In this document: in pieces, positions 47,447-57,095 of the stretch
Position numbering within the stretch: position 1 is the first letter of the stretch
Layout of the letters: each line of letters begins with the position of its first letter
The notes under the pieces: generated by a model
Seen by the model: the letters and a program-made list of their open reading frames with translations, nothing else
What the model was told of the DNA's origin: nothing
Databases searched by the model: none
DNA from: Filimonas effusa
Lineage (GTDB): Bacteria; Bacteroidota; Bacteroidia; Chitinophagales; Chitinophagaceae
Length of the DNA: 64,000 nt
NCBI RefSeq assembly: GCF_004118675.1
Contig: NZ_SDHZ01000003.1
Location: forward strand, 310,001-374,000
Direction: 5' to 3'
Position numbers and translations under genes: made by a program

Positions 47447-50236
47447 CTATTTCAACGTTATGACGACCTGGGTGTCCTTTAATCCACCGGCAGTTGCGGA
47501 AACTTTGATGACGCCGGCTTTATTTTTACCTCTTACTATGGCAAGGGCCAGGCCACTGAACGCGTTTCGTTCGGGAGAAGTAAATGAATCAAAATCTCCG
47601 GGATCGCCATTATCGGTTGCTACGATCTCAGCCCCGTTACTTACAGTAAATTTTATTCTGTTGGCAGCATCCGGAACAAGATTACCATCTTTATCTACAA
47701 CACTTACAGTAATAAATGCCAGATCCTTGCCATCACTGCTGATTGTATTGCGATCGGCTGTAAGTTTGAGCGCCACTGGCTTTCCGCTGGTTTTTACAAG
47801 ATCCGAGGCCCAGGGTTTCCCGTTTTTATAAGTAACAACTTTCAGCTCTCCGGGCTGATAAACAACACTGTCCCAACGCAACCTGTATTCATAAGCCCCC
47901 TTCTTTTTCCTGCCCAGGGAAATATTGTTCAGGAACAATTCTGCTTCGTCGCCGGAAGTGTACACATGAACAGGAGTAATTTTTCCGATGCGTTCCGGCC
48001 ATGTCCAGTGTGGCAGGATATGCGCCATAGGCATATCGGGACGCCAGCGCGACTGGTACAGATAAAACCTGTCCTTTTTAAAGCCTGCCAGGTCTATCAT
48101 ACCCGAATAAGCGCTCCTGGCAGTATAATAAGGAGTAGGTTCACCAAGATAATCCCATCCCGACCATACAAACTCTCCTGCCACAAAGCTATTATGATCC
48201 TGTGCATAGAACACCTTATCCGGAGAAGCGCCGAATGCCGCCGTATATAAATCATAAGCGCTCACAAACTTACGCTCCGGGTCTCCTCCGGTACTATCGC
48301 TTACGGGAGCACTGATCTCCTGCGTGACCGGGAAAAGATAAGTACCGCGGGTACTTAAAGCCGATGCAGTTTCACTGCTTTGAATAAGCTTACCGGGAAA
48401 CTGCTTTTGAAAAGCCGGGTACAATGGCGAAGTTCTGATACCCTTCAAATGAGCATAAGCAGCTGCGTCGCGAATGCCTTCGCCCTGGTAGTTCAGGCTA
48501 AGCACATCCATTACACCCGGGAAAGGCATATCCGGCTTGGCATAGTTCATCGATGCTGTAGCTGGTCTTGTACTATCCTCTTCTGCTACAATGTCCTTTA
48601 ATTTTTTTGCGAGCCTGGCGCCTTCCTCAGCAGTATATTGTTCACCAACCTCATTGCCAAAGCTCCATTCTATTACAGAAGGATGGTTTTTATCCCTGCG
48701 GATAAAAGACCTGAGATCGGCTTCATACCAGTCGGGAAAGATCAGGTGCGTATCGAGAGGCGACTTTCCTCTTTCCCAGCAGTCATAGATCTCATTCACT
48801 ACAAGGAACCCCATGCTATCCGTTAGATCCAGCAACTCTGGTGCAGGCGGATTATGCGCCAGCCGGATGGCATTACATCCCATTTCTTTTAACACCTCCA
48901 GTTGCCGCTCTGCAGCCCTTACATTAAATGCAGCGCCCAATGCACCCAGATCGTGGTGCTGGTTAACACCCTGTATGCGAACCGGCTTGCTGTTAACAAC
49001 AATACCCTTTACAGGATCAAACACCAGGGAACGAATACCAAACCTTGTCTGATACACATCAATCAGCTTCCCCTTTTTATATACGTTTGTTACAGCCACA
49101 TATAAATGGGGACTTTGTGCAGGAGGAGGCCCCCATAGCAAAGGCTGCTTTATTACAAGCGTATTGGAAACCGTGGTTTTGCTTCCCGCTTCCACAGTCG
49201 TTACCCGGGGCGGAAAACCAGCTACTTTGTTCCCGGGACGCCCGTTATTGTCAAGGATATATACATCGGAAACAAGCTGTACAGCTTCAGCAGACGCCGA
49301 CTGATTTTGCAGCTGCACCTTAAGATGAACAGTAGCGGATGCTTCCGAGATATTACTGGTTTGAACAGTAGTGCCCCATTGCGCAACATGCACGGGGTTA
49401 ACCTTGGTTAGCCAAACATTCCTGTAGATGCCGCTGCCCGGGTACCACCTGGAAGAATGATTAGGATTATCTAACCTTATAGCCAGCTGGTTATTGTTAC
49501 CTTCTTTCAAAAACGGCGTCAGGTTCAGGCGGAAGGAATTATAACCATAAGGCCAGCCTCCTACAAGGTTGCCGTTCAGCCATACCATAGCGTAAGACAT
49601 AGCACCGTCAATATCCAGGAAAATGTATTTGCCCAGATCGGCTTTTTCAACAGCGATCTTCTTCCGGTACCATACCACTCCCTGTATAGGCAACCGCCCC
49701 ATAGAGCCGCCCACTATCGCATTGGTATCGCTGTAAAATTCACCCTTAGCTGCCCAGTCATGCGGTAATGTTATCGTCTCCCAGCGGCTGTCATCAAAAC
49801 CCGGCTTTACAAAAGCAAAATCGCTTCCGGGGTTACCGGCTGGTCTCTTATGGTGTTTAGCAGGATCTTTAATAAAGTCGTTAGCCGTTGGCAGTATCCA
49901 GGGCTTCAATGCATTTTCCGTAGCTGTTGATCTACCGGCATCCGTTGCCCTTGTATCGGCTACAATGGCATCATTACGGCTCCCTACCACCGGTCTCACA
50001 TCATAGAATAAGGAATCCGGCTCACCGGTATAACGCATAAATTTCCAGCCGGCATTGATATTGATGCGCTGCCTTGAAGTATTAGAAGCATCTGCATCGT
50101 TGCGCTGGCAGTAAGCAATCATATGTATTAACCCCATAAAAACAAGGGCTAAAACAACTCCTTTGGAAGGTTGCACGTTGCAATAAAAAAAGGCTCTTCG
50201 CATGCAGGCAAGATGTTCAATCGAAAGTTTTTGCAT
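47447..50236 (-). CDS. GH2 beta-galactosidase-type glycoside hydrolase
   Basis: The enzyme has the GH2 order: N-terminal sugar-binding jelly roll (WETITLPHDWAAKGEFY; VWLNGNLVGGWPYGYNSF), Ig-like domain, TIM barrel with the acid/base Glu in SFGNEVGEQ and nucleophile Glu in GEFVWSGWDYLGEPTPYY, then C-terminal domains including a DUF4982-like and an Ig-like part (KLTADRNTISSDGKDLAFITVSVVDKDGN). The start is uncertain: ATGs at 50254, 50236 and 50203 are all possible; 50236 is chosen, with a hydrophobic signal at about residues 25-42. It faces the GH115 gene and probably removes a beta-linked sugar (galactose or glucuronate) from a branched polysaccharide. Confidence 0.88.
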   Translation of the reverse strand: MQKLSIEHLACMRRAFFYCNVQPSKGVVLALVFMGLIHMIAYCQRNDADASNTSRQRININAGWKFMRYTGEPDSLFYDVRPVVGSRNDAIVADTRATDAGRSTATENALKPWILPTANDFIKDPAKHHKRPAGNPGSDFAFVKPGFDDSRWETITLPHDWAAKGEFYSDTNAIVGGSMGRLPIQGVVWYRKKIAVEKADLGKYIFLDIDGAMSYAMVWLNGNLVGGWPYGYNSFRLNLTPFLKEGNNNQLAIRLDNPNHSSRWYPGSGIYRNVWLTKVNPVHVAQWGTTVQTSNISEASATVHLKVQLQNQSASAEAVQLVSDVYILDNNGRPGNKVAGFPPRVTTVEAGSKTTVSNTLVIKQPLLWGPPPAQSPHLYVAVTNVYKKGKLIDVYQTRFGIRSLVFDPVKGIVVNSKPVRIQGVNQHHDLGALGAAFNVRAAERQLEVLKEMGCNAIRLAHNPPAPELLDLTDSMGFLVVNEIYDCWERGKSPLDTHLIFPDWYEADLRSFIRRDKNHPSVIEWSFGNEVGEQYTAEEGARLAKKLKDIVAEEDSTRPATASMNYAKPDMPFPGVMDVLSLNYQGEGIRDAAAYAHLKGIRTSPLYPAFQKQFPGKLIQSSETASALSTRGTYLFPVTQEISAPVSDSTGGDPERKFVSAYDLYTAAFGASPDKVFYAQDHNSFVAGEFVWSGWDYLGEPTPYYTARSAYSGMIDLAGFKKDRFYLYQSRWRPDMPMAHILPHWTWPERIGKITPVHVYTSGDEAELFLNNISLGRKKKGAYEYRLRWDSVVYQPGELKVVTYKNGKPWASDLVKTSGKPVALKLTADRNTISSDGKDLAFITVSVVDKDGNLVPDAANRIKFTVSNGAEIVATDNGDPGDFDSFTSPERNAFSGLALAIVRGKNKAGVIKVSATAGGLKDTQVVITLK

Positions 50237-50265
50237 TGTTAATTGTTTTATCATTTCAGGATAAC

Positions 50266-50279
50266 TGTAATCGTTTTCA
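50266..50279. promoter_or_regulatory. LacI-type operator candidate near the GH2 start
   Basis: TGTAATCGTTTTCA matches 12 of 14 bases of the perfect palindrome at 41111. It lies 30 bp before the chosen GH2 start codon, placed where it would block transcription. Confidence 0.5.
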
Positions 50280-50323
50280 ATACAAAACAAAAAAATAGCT
50301 ATTTTTAGGCGTCAATTACATTA

Positions 50324-50337
50324 TGTAAACGATTGCA
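50324..50337. promoter_or_regulatory. LacI-type operator candidate near the GH115 start
   Basis: TGTAAACGATTGCA matches 12 of 14 bases of the palindrome at 41111 and is itself largely symmetric. It is 88 bp before the GH115 start codon and 45 bp from the GH2-side site, between divergent genes. Confidence 0.5.
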
Positions 50338-50425
50338 CTAAATTAGATATTTTGTGTTATAATCCGGCGACTCGCCGCCACCTGTCCATAACAGGTTATG
50401 TCACTTATCATACAGATTGTTATAT

Positions 50426-52930
50426 ATGAAAAAAGCACTTTTTGCCTTTGCCATCATCCTTAACGCGGTTCCGGTTTTCTGTCAGCAATTTGTTTCGCAA
50501 ACGAAGCAGCAAAAGGCATTCAGCATTACTGCATCCGATCTGCCCGCTATTTATGCAGATCCCCAGGACGACTGGCTTTGCATGAAGGCTGCCACCTTGC
50601 TGCAGCATGATATAGCGTTGGTTACCGGAAGCAAACCAACGTTGCTCTCTCAATTACCAGCTGCAGGGCAAAAAACAATTATTATCGGCACAATCCAGGG
50701 CTGTGCTGCCATCCGTAAACTTATTGCACAAAAACAGATGAACGTTGGCAGCATAAAAGGCCAATGGGAAGCTTTTCAGATACAGACAATAGATACGCGT
50801 TCATCCGCCCAAAGCAACACATTGGTCATCTGCGGCAATGATAAGCGGGGAGCTGCTTACGGTGTATTTGAATTATCAGCGCAGCTGGGCGTTTCACCCT
50901 GGTACTGGTGGGCCGATGTGCCTGCCCGGCAGCAATCAGCAGTTTATATAAAAAAAGGAGTTTACAGCTACCCTTCTCCTTCCGTTAAATACAGGGGCAT
51001 TTTTATTAACGACGAAGCTCCTGCATTCTCTGGCTGGACAAAAGAAAAGTTCGGAGGGATTAACCACCTGGTGTATGAAAAAGTATTTGAATTATTGTTA
51101 CGACTGAAAGCCAACTATCTGTGGCCTGCCATGTGGGGCAATGCGTTTAACGACGACGACACGCTTAATCCCATACTGGCAAACAAATGGGGAATTGTTA
51201 TGGGCACTTCGCATCATGAACCCATGTTGCGTGCGCAAACCGAATGGAAACGTTATGGAAAAGGAGCCTGGGATTATACCAAAAATGAAAGCGGGCTAAA
51301 AACGTTCTGGACCAATGGTATTCGTAACATGGGTACACATGAAAGTATTATTACAGTAGGCATGCGCGGCGATGGCGATGAACCCATGACCGACGGTACT
51401 GCTACAGCATTGCTCGAAAGAATTGTAGCAGATCAGCGGCAGATCATTGAGAAAGTAACCGGGAAACCAGCATCACAAACGCCGCAGCTATGGGCTTTGT
51501 ACAAAGAAGTACAGGATTATTATGATAAGGGTATGCGTGTGCCGGACGATGTAACGCTTTTACTTTGCGACGATAACTGGGGCAATATCCGGCGTTTACC
51601 CAATCCTGCCGATAAACCAAGGAAAGGAGGTTACGGCATTTATTATCATTTTGACTATGTGGGTGGCCCACGGAATTACAAATGGATCAACACAAACAAC
51701 ATCAGCAGAATATGGGAGCAAATGCATCTTGCCCACGCATATGGCGCCGATAAAATATGGATTGTGAACGTGGGGGATCTGAAACCTATGGAGCTGCCCA
51801 TTTCATTTTTTCTCGACTACGCCTACAACACCCGTAAATGGAATGAAGATAATATTACCGGTTTCTTCACCGAATGGGCAACGCAACAATTCGGGGCAGA
51901 CCATGCCGCAGCGATAGCAACCTTATTACAGAAGTATTCTGTTTACGCCTCCAGAAAGAAACCGGAATTGTTAAATGAAAAGACCTATCGCATAGGTGCC
52001 AATGGTGAATTTGACAAGATCGTGGAAGAATGGATACAACTGAGGCAACAGGCAGAACAGGTGGAAAAGACAATTCCGTCAAATATGAAAGACGCCTATT
52101 TCCAGCTTGTACTGCATCCTATTCAGGCATTTGAAAATCTTCACCAGTTGTATTATGCAGTAGCACAGAACAGGCTTTTGGCAACGCAGAACAATACTTC
52201 CGCCAATCAATGGGCCGACAAGGCGTTGCAGTATTACATAGCCGACTCATTGCTTTCCATTAAATACAATAAAGAGCTGGCTAATGGCAAATGGAATCAC
52301 ATGATGGATCAAACGCATATAGGCTATAAATACTGGCAGGAACCCAAACAAAACAGGATGCCCGAAGTAACTTATTTAAACAAGCCTGTAGCTGCCGGCA
52401 ATTCACCCTTACCCGATGCCGGTATAACAACGGACAAAACTGCAACTTCCCTTCCCGCTAAAGATAAGCTCTCCTTACCGGCTTCGGCATATACCAAAGC
52501 GATCCATACATCCGGGATACGCTGGAAACCAATTCCTGACATAGGCAAAAACGGAAGCGGCATGACCAGCTTCCCGGTAACAGCTTCTGTTCCGCTTTCG
52601 AAAGGAAGTCCCTGCCTGGAATACGAGGTTCATACAACCGCGGGTGACAGTTTACGTATTACTGCCTTCTTTTCTCCAACGCTTAATTTCCTTCATTCAC
52701 CAGGTGGCCTCCGTTTTGCCGTATCTGTAGACAACGGAACGCCACAGGTAATAAGCCTGAACCAGGAAGAGAATACGCATGCCTGGGATCTTTGGGTTGC
52801 CAATAATAACATCGTTAAAACAAGCAGGCAGTTTTTTGGCCTGCCCGGAAAACACACGATCAGGTATTGGATGATAGATCCGGGTGTAATACTTCAGAAG
52901 CTGGAGATAGATGTTAATAAGCCGGAATAG
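50426..52930 (+). CDS. GH115 alpha-glucuronidase
   Basis: Start at ATG 50426 (MKKALFAFAIILNAVPVFCQQ, a clear signal peptide). GH115 features are strong: RGAAYGVFELSAQLGVSPWYWWADVP, VKYRGIFINDEAPAFSGW, LRLKANYLWPAMWGNAFNDDD and GTSHHEPMLRAQTEW; then the C-terminal beta domains. GH115 enzymes remove (methyl)glucuronic acid from xylan or other plant polymers such as arabinogalactan. At 834 residues it is normal in length. It pairs with the divergent GH2 gene and the nearby SusC/SusD pair as a small utilisation locus. Confidence 0.9.
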   Translation: MKKALFAFAIILNAVPVFCQQFVSQTKQQKAFSITASDLPAIYADPQDDWLCMKAATLLQHDIALVTGSKPTLLSQLPAAGQKTIIIGTIQGCAAIRKLIAQKQMNVGSIKGQWEAFQIQTIDTRSSAQSNTLVICGNDKRGAAYGVFELSAQLGVSPWYWWADVPARQQSAVYIKKGVYSYPSPSVKYRGIFINDEAPAFSGWTKEKFGGINHLVYEKVFELLLRLKANYLWPAMWGNAFNDDDTLNPILANKWGIVMGTSHHEPMLRAQTEWKRYGKGAWDYTKNESGLKTFWTNGIRNMGTHESIITVGMRGDGDEPMTDGTATALLERIVADQRQIIEKVTGKPASQTPQLWALYKEVQDYYDKGMRVPDDVTLLLCDDNWGNIRRLPNPADKPRKGGYGIYYHFDYVGGPRNYKWINTNNISRIWEQMHLAHAYGADKIWIVNVGDLKPMELPISFFLDYAYNTRKWNEDNITGFFTEWATQQFGADHAAAIATLLQKYSVYASRKKPELLNEKTYRIGANGEFDKIVEEWIQLRQQAEQVEKTIPSNMKDAYFQLVLHPIQAFENLHQLYYAVAQNRLLATQNNTSANQWADKALQYYIADSLLSIKYNKELANGKWNHMMDQTHIGYKYWQEPKQNRMPEVTYLNKPVAAGNSPLPDAGITTDKTATSLPAKDKLSLPASAYTKAIHTSGIRWKPIPDIGKNGSGMTSFPVTASVPLSKGSPCLEYEVHTTAGDSLRITAFFSPTLNFLHSPGGLRFAVSVDNGTPQVISLNQEENTHAWDLWVANNNIVKTSRQFFGLPGKHTIRYWMIDPGVILQKLEIDVNKPE

Positions 52931-52952
52931 CATCGGCGTTCACAACACCTGT

Positions 52953-53471
52953 TTAACGTGCACCTTCACAGGAAGGCAGTTGCAGCACATTGGCATTTAA
53001 CGGCTGCTCTACTTTACGCTCCCGTTTCTGATCGTGAACCATCACGGTAATTTCCATGGAACCGGTGCCTACGGCAAGCGAAAGCAGGTGCCCGCCAAAA
53101 GCCTGGAACTTTTCATCAGTAGCCACACCATGCATATGAAGTGAAGGACGCCCTTCGCTCCATGCTATCGATCCGGTAAGACTGCCCATTTCGACGCGCT
53201 TAAACTCTTTCGGATTAAACTTTTTCTTGTTAAAGTCGTAAAAGCCAAAGATGGCGCTTCCGGCAAATCCCAATCCAAAGAAACTGGCAGCCGGCACCTT
53301 TTCACGAACGGCCAGCTTTTCAATTTCAGCAAATACATTGTCGCCCTCACGAAGAACCATCAGGTAGCCTGTGGGCGTTTTAACATACCGCTGTTTACAG
53401 GTATCGCTTTGTGCGCTGGCGCTTTTTATCAACAAGCCTCCAAGCAGCAACATCCCTATTGCTTTTAACAT
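52953..53471 (-). CDS. Exported PPC/DUF296-domain protein
   Basis: Start at ATG 53471 gives a signal peptide (MLKAIGMLLLGGLLIKSASAQ). The mature part is a single PPC/DUF296 domain with the motif GRPSLHMHGVATDEKFQAFGGHLLSL. In plants and archaea this domain occurs in DNA-binding AT-hook proteins or small trimeric proteins, and database names often say DNA-binding; with a signal peptide, this one should be periplasmic or secreted, so that label would mislead. The HxH motif could bind metal or a ligand. The gene is convergent with GH115, 22 bp away. Confidence 0.8.
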   Translation of the reverse strand: MLKAIGMLLLGGLLIKSASAQSDTCKQRYVKTPTGYLMVLREGDNVFAEIEKLAVREKVPAASFFGLGFAGSAIFGFYDFNKKKFNPKEFKRVEMGSLTGSIAWSEGRPSLHMHGVATDEKFQAFGGHLLSLAVGTGSMEITVMVHDQKRERKVEQPLNANVLQLPSCEGAR

Positions 53472-53592
53472 GCCACCAGTTATTTTAAGATAAATAAATT
53501 GCGTTTGCCGGCCATTCCGGATCAACTGTCATGCTGAAGACATCAATTATAAAGCCATATCCCCGATATAAGCTCAGAAGCCAGGAAGTTTT

Positions 53593-54462
53593 CTAGCGAC
53601 GCTTAAAAACCGAAACCAGTGTTTTACCCGCCGTAAGCACACCAACTACGAGCAGGCCGGCAATAAGTCCCATCATCACCTCTTTAACCATCGAGGGCAA
53701 CCCGGGAAGAAGATGGTGTAAATATTCGATGTTGTGAATGAAAATGCCCCCGGAAACCAGGATCAGGGCTATGGTGCCAACAAAACCCAGGAATTTGATG
53801 ACAACAGGTAACGCTTTAACCAGTAAATGGCCAAGACGCGATAAGAAGCCCTTGTCATGAGAGTGTTTTATAAGTTTAAATCCTGCATCATCCATTCTTA
53901 CAATAAGCGCAACAATACCATACACTCCGATGGTTGCCAGCAGGGCAACTATGGCTACCGTAATGATTTGCGTTGGCAGACTTTTATCCAAAACGGTCCC
54001 CAAAGCTATAATTACGATTTCAACAGAAAGGATGAAATCGGTAGTGATCGCAGATTTTACCTTAGTCTTTTCTGCTGAATTATCGCTGTCTTCATTCTTT
54101 TCAACTTCTTTGGGAGCAGGATGTGAACGATGGAAAAGATATTCGATGATCTTTTCAACACCTTCATAGGCCAGGTAAAAGCCTCCGATGACCAGGGCCG
54201 CTTTTATAGCTATAGGAAAAAAAGCATTCAGTAACAGGGCGATAGGTACAATGATGAGTTTGTTGAGCAAGGAGCCTTTGGTAATGGCCCATAGCACAGG
54301 CAATTCACGCGAAGACAAAAAACCTGTTGCTTTTTCGGCATTAACTGCCAGATCATCCCCCAATATTCCGGCGGTTTTCTTGGTAGCTATTTTACTTGCC
54401 AATGCAACGTCGTCCATTAAAGAAGCGATATCATCTAAAACCGCAAAAATGCCTGATGCCAT
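53593..54462 (-). CDS. DUF808 family membrane protein
   Basis: The N-terminus MASGIFAVLDDIASLMDDVALASKIATKKTAGILGDDLAVNAEKATGF is the hallmark of DUF808/YedI proteins. Five to six membrane segments follow, including two near residues 70-100 and three in the second half, with a charged loop around 115-140 (PAPKEVEKNEDSDNSAEK). The function is unknown; it is a conserved inner-membrane protein. It stands alone between the PPC gene and a 290-bp space that holds only one hairpin. Confidence 0.88.
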   Translation of the reverse strand: MASGIFAVLDDIASLMDDVALASKIATKKTAGILGDDLAVNAEKATGFLSSRELPVLWAITKGSLLNKLIIVPIALLLNAFFPIAIKAALVIGGFYLAYEGVEKIIEYLFHRSHPAPKEVEKNEDSDNSAEKTKVKSAITTDFILSVEIVIIALGTVLDKSLPTQIITVAIVALLATIGVYGIVALIVRMDDAGFKLIKHSHDKGFLSRLGHLLVKALPVVIKFLGFVGTIALILVSGGIFIHNIEYLHHLLPGLPSMVKEVMMGLIAGLLVVGVLTAGKTLVSVFKRR

Positions 54463-54700
54463 GTTCTTATTTTACTTGTAGAAGGGTAAAAATATAATTT
54501 AATTCGGTTCTGTTGATCATCATAATGTTACGATTAAGAAGGAGCCATAAAACCGTGCCATCCATCATGGTGCTTTAATTCAGACCTCTTTGTTCTCTTT
54601 TACCATTAAAACCTGGAAGGAACATGCGCTTGTCATCATAAAAAGTACCCGCCAAACCGGTGCAATAAACTCCCGCGGGATATAGTGATCATAGCCGTAT

Positions 54701-54737
54701 AATAAGAGAGGCAGCCTTTTGAGCTGCCTCTCTTATT
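54701..54737 (-). terminator. Terminator of the YceI gene
   Basis: A perfect 15-bp stem, AATAAGAGAGGCAGC (54701-54715) with GCTGCCTCTCTTATT (54723-54737), lies 15 bp past the yceI-type stop codon. The A/T-rich end of the stem supplies the T residues. Confidence 0.75.
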
Positions 54738-54751
54738 ATATGATGATCTGC

Positions 54752-55333
54752 TTATTGTGCAAACTCGCCGTCAGCTTTGATGGTCACTTCGTCGCTGATC
54801 ATTGGAGCAGGGAATTTTTCGCCGAATTTGAAATCAGAACGTTTGATCACGCCTGAAACCTGGAAGCCGGCGGTTGCCTTTTTAGACATCGGGTTTTCAG
54901 TCTGGCCCCTGTACACCAGGTCAAGTGTTACAGGTTTTGTGATACCGTGTAAGGTAAGGTCGCCGGTGAGCTTAAACTTGTTTTTGCCTGCGCTCTTGAT
55001 AGCAGTGCTTTTGAAATGAAGTTCAGGATACTTTTCAGCATCGAAGAAATCAGCACTTTTCAGGTGGTTGTTACGGGCTTCTACACGGGTATCGATAGAA
55101 GCTGTTTTAGCTGAGAGTTCAAAAACGGCATCACTGAAATCGCTTTTGGAAGCTTGTACAGTTACATCAAAATCATTGAATGATCCGGATACATCAGATA
55201 CACCAAGGTGCGTTACAGTGAAGATCAATTGAGAGTGTGCCTTGTCGTTTTTCCATGGTGTCTGGAATGCAGTAAATGCTGCGAATACGGTAAAGGCAAT
55301 AGCTGCCATCAAAAAGCCTGCTGTCTTTTTCAT
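54752..55333 (-). CDS. YceI-family periplasmic protein
   Basis: The signal peptide (MKKTAGFLMAAIAFTVFAAFTAF) is followed by the YceI lipocalin-like barrel: AHSQLIFTVTHLGVSDVSGSFNDF, DTRVEARNNHLKSADFFDAEKYPELHFKSTAI, LTGDLTLHGITKPVTLDL and GVIKRSDFKFG in the usual order. YceI proteins bind isoprenoid-like lipids in the periplasm and are induced by alkaline or osmotic stress in E. coli. The size is normal. Start at 55333; the frame extends to 55375 without signal character. Confidence 0.92.
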   Translation of the reverse strand: MKKTAGFLMAAIAFTVFAAFTAFQTPWKNDKAHSQLIFTVTHLGVSDVSGSFNDFDVTVQASKSDFSDAVFELSAKTASIDTRVEARNNHLKSADFFDAEKYPELHFKSTAIKSAGKNKFKLTGDLTLHGITKPVTLDLVYRGQTENPMSKKATAGFQVSGVIKRSDFKFGEKFPAPMISDEVTIKADGEFAQ

Positions 55334-55507
55334 TTTTATTCTTTTTAAATGCTTACTGTTTGTTTGATGACACAAAGTTCCGCAGAAGAATTGAAAGTTA
55401 GTAGCAGTTAGCGGAAAACCAGTTGTGATTTTAAGAAATCAGCCTATTCAGGGTCGCATTTCCGGCATGGGGGATAGAAGCCGGAAACAGCAATTTTGTC
55501 TCCGCCC

Positions 55508-56116
55508 TCAGCCGACGATTGTCCTGAAGGTAAGGTTAATCCTGGGCCTCGTCACCGCTTTTGAAGGGGGCAAACGGTGCAACCAATAAGTTTGGGTTGC
55601 TCCTTTCATAACAAGCAGGCTGCCATGCTCCAGCGCAACCGAAACAACCTGTGCGCCGGCCTTATGCTTAAAGCAGAACTTCCGTTGGGCGCCCAAACTC
55701 AGGGAACCAATAGCGCCATCCTTTTTAAGGTCTTTTTCTGCATCGCTATGCCAGGCCATGCCCTCTTCGCCATTATGGTACAGATTGAGCAGGCAGGAAT
55801 TGAACTGCTCTCCTGTTGCCCCTTCTATCCTGTTCTTCAAATCAAGCAGTTCTTTTGTCCAGGGAAGCGCACGCTTTGTAATATTGGAGTAAGTGTATTC
55901 ATAATCACGATCGCCATACCAGGCTACTTTTCGTTTGGTGATGATCTTCTTTCCAAAAATAATAGCCTCGTCGTTTCGCCATTCTATAGAAGACAGGAGT
56001 ATGGAATAGTAACTATCCGCTTCAGCAGGCAATAAGATCTTGCCGTAATAGTTAACGATACCATCCTGAGGAAGCAGGTTGGCAGAAGTATCTCTTATGT
56101 CGCTGAATAGATCCAT
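55508..56116 (-). CDS. alkB: AlkB-type 2-oxoglutarate/iron dioxygenase (DNA repair)
   Basis: The protein reverses alkylation damage on DNA bases. Iron ligands His123 and Asp125 (MAWHSDAEKD) and His180 (WLHRLPP) are present, as is the 2-oxoglutarate-binding RINLTFR (Arg192, Asn194, Arg198). The substrate-lid region (SNITKRALPWT) is like that of the ALKBH2/3-type bacterial proteins. At 202 residues it is normal. It follows the ada-like gene by 49 bp, giving a two-gene alkylation-repair set. Confidence 0.92.
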   Translation of the reverse strand: MDLFSDIRDTSANLLPQDGIVNYYGKILLPAEADSYYSILLSSIEWRNDEAIIFGKKIITKRKVAWYGDRDYEYTYSNITKRALPWTKELLDLKNRIEGATGEQFNSCLLNLYHNGEEGMAWHSDAEKDLKKDGAIGSLSLGAQRKFCFKHKAGAQVVSVALEHGSLLVMKGATQTYWLHRLPPSKAVTRPRINLTFRTIVG

Positions 56117-56165
56117 TTTGCTTGTATTATTAGCAGCAAGGCATAAGCCTTTCTATTTATTTCAA

Positions 56166-57011
56166 TTATAATTCTGTGATAGCAGCTTCCCAACCTATAA
56201 TGGCAGCCTTCCTGTTTGGCCCCCACATATATCCTCCGATTTCACCGGTAGACTGAATTACGCGGTGGCAGGGGATAAGAAAGGCGACCGGGTTGCTGCC
56301 AATGGCTGTTCCCACGGCCCTGGAGGCTTGCGGTTTATTTATATGCCTTGCAATATTGTTGTAAGCGGTAAGCCGGCCCATCGGTATTTTCAGCAGGGTT
56401 TCCCAAACCTTTATCTGGAAATCTGTGCCTTTTAAATGAAGTTTAATTTCATTGAGCTTAGTCCAGTCGTTCCGGAAAATAAACAGGGCGTTCTGCTGTA
56501 TAAGATCCAGGCGCTGATGGTGTGCGGCCCTGGGGAACATAGCATGCAAGCTTACCAGGGCAGCTGCTTCATCATCATAAAATGCCATATAACATATGCC
56601 TTTCAGAGTGGAAGCAACCAGCAAATTGCCAAAAGGACTTTCCGCGAAACTATAATTAATAGAAAGGCATTCTCCACCGTTTTTATATTCTGCGGGCGTC
56701 ATCCCTTCCAGCTTAATAAACAGATCATGCAAACGGCTGGTGCCGGAAAGTCCTGTCTCAAACGCTGCTTCAAATAGGGTGGCCTGACTTTCCTTTAATA
56801 ATTTTTTGGCATATTCCAGGCTAATGTATTGTAAAAACTTCTTGGGAGTAGTGCCGGCCCATTCACTGAACAGGCGCTGAAAATGAAAGGGACTGAGATG
56901 CACCTTTCCGGCAATATCGTCGAGATTGGGCTGCTCTTTAAAATTGGCCCTGATATAGTGGATTGCTTCCGCAATCCTGTTGTAGTTAATATTTTGCTGC
57001 ACTGTTATCAT
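56166..57011 (-). CDS. AraC-type regulator fused to O6-methylguanine-DNA methyltransferase (Ada-like)
   Basis: Residues 8-110 form an AraC/XylS helix-turn-helix pair (IAEAIHYIRANFKEQPNLDDIAGKVHLSPFHFQRLF), residues about 120-281 a methyltransferase with the active cysteine in NPVAFLIPCHRVIQSTGEIGG (Cys near 249). The Ada N-terminal zinc domain, which takes the activating methyl group, is missing, so sensing must differ from E. coli Ada; such short forms are known. It should repair O6-methylguanine and may regulate the alkB gene behind it. Confidence 0.88.
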   Translation of the reverse strand: MITVQQNINYNRIAEAIHYIRANFKEQPNLDDIAGKVHLSPFHFQRLFSEWAGTTPKKFLQYISLEYAKKLLKESQATLFEAAFETGLSGTSRLHDLFIKLEGMTPAEYKNGGECLSINYSFAESPFGNLLVASTLKGICYMAFYDDEAAALVSLHAMFPRAAHHQRLDLIQQNALFIFRNDWTKLNEIKLHLKGTDFQIKVWETLLKIPMGRLTAYNNIARHINKPQASRAVGTAIGSNPVAFLIPCHRVIQSTGEIGGYMWGPNRKAAIIGWEAAITEL

Positions 57012-57095
57012 TTCATTCCATATTCAGCAACAAAGCTCCTTAATATCGGGCAGTTCCGGAATCTGAAACTTGCTAAAATCTGTGCTGGGGAAAAC

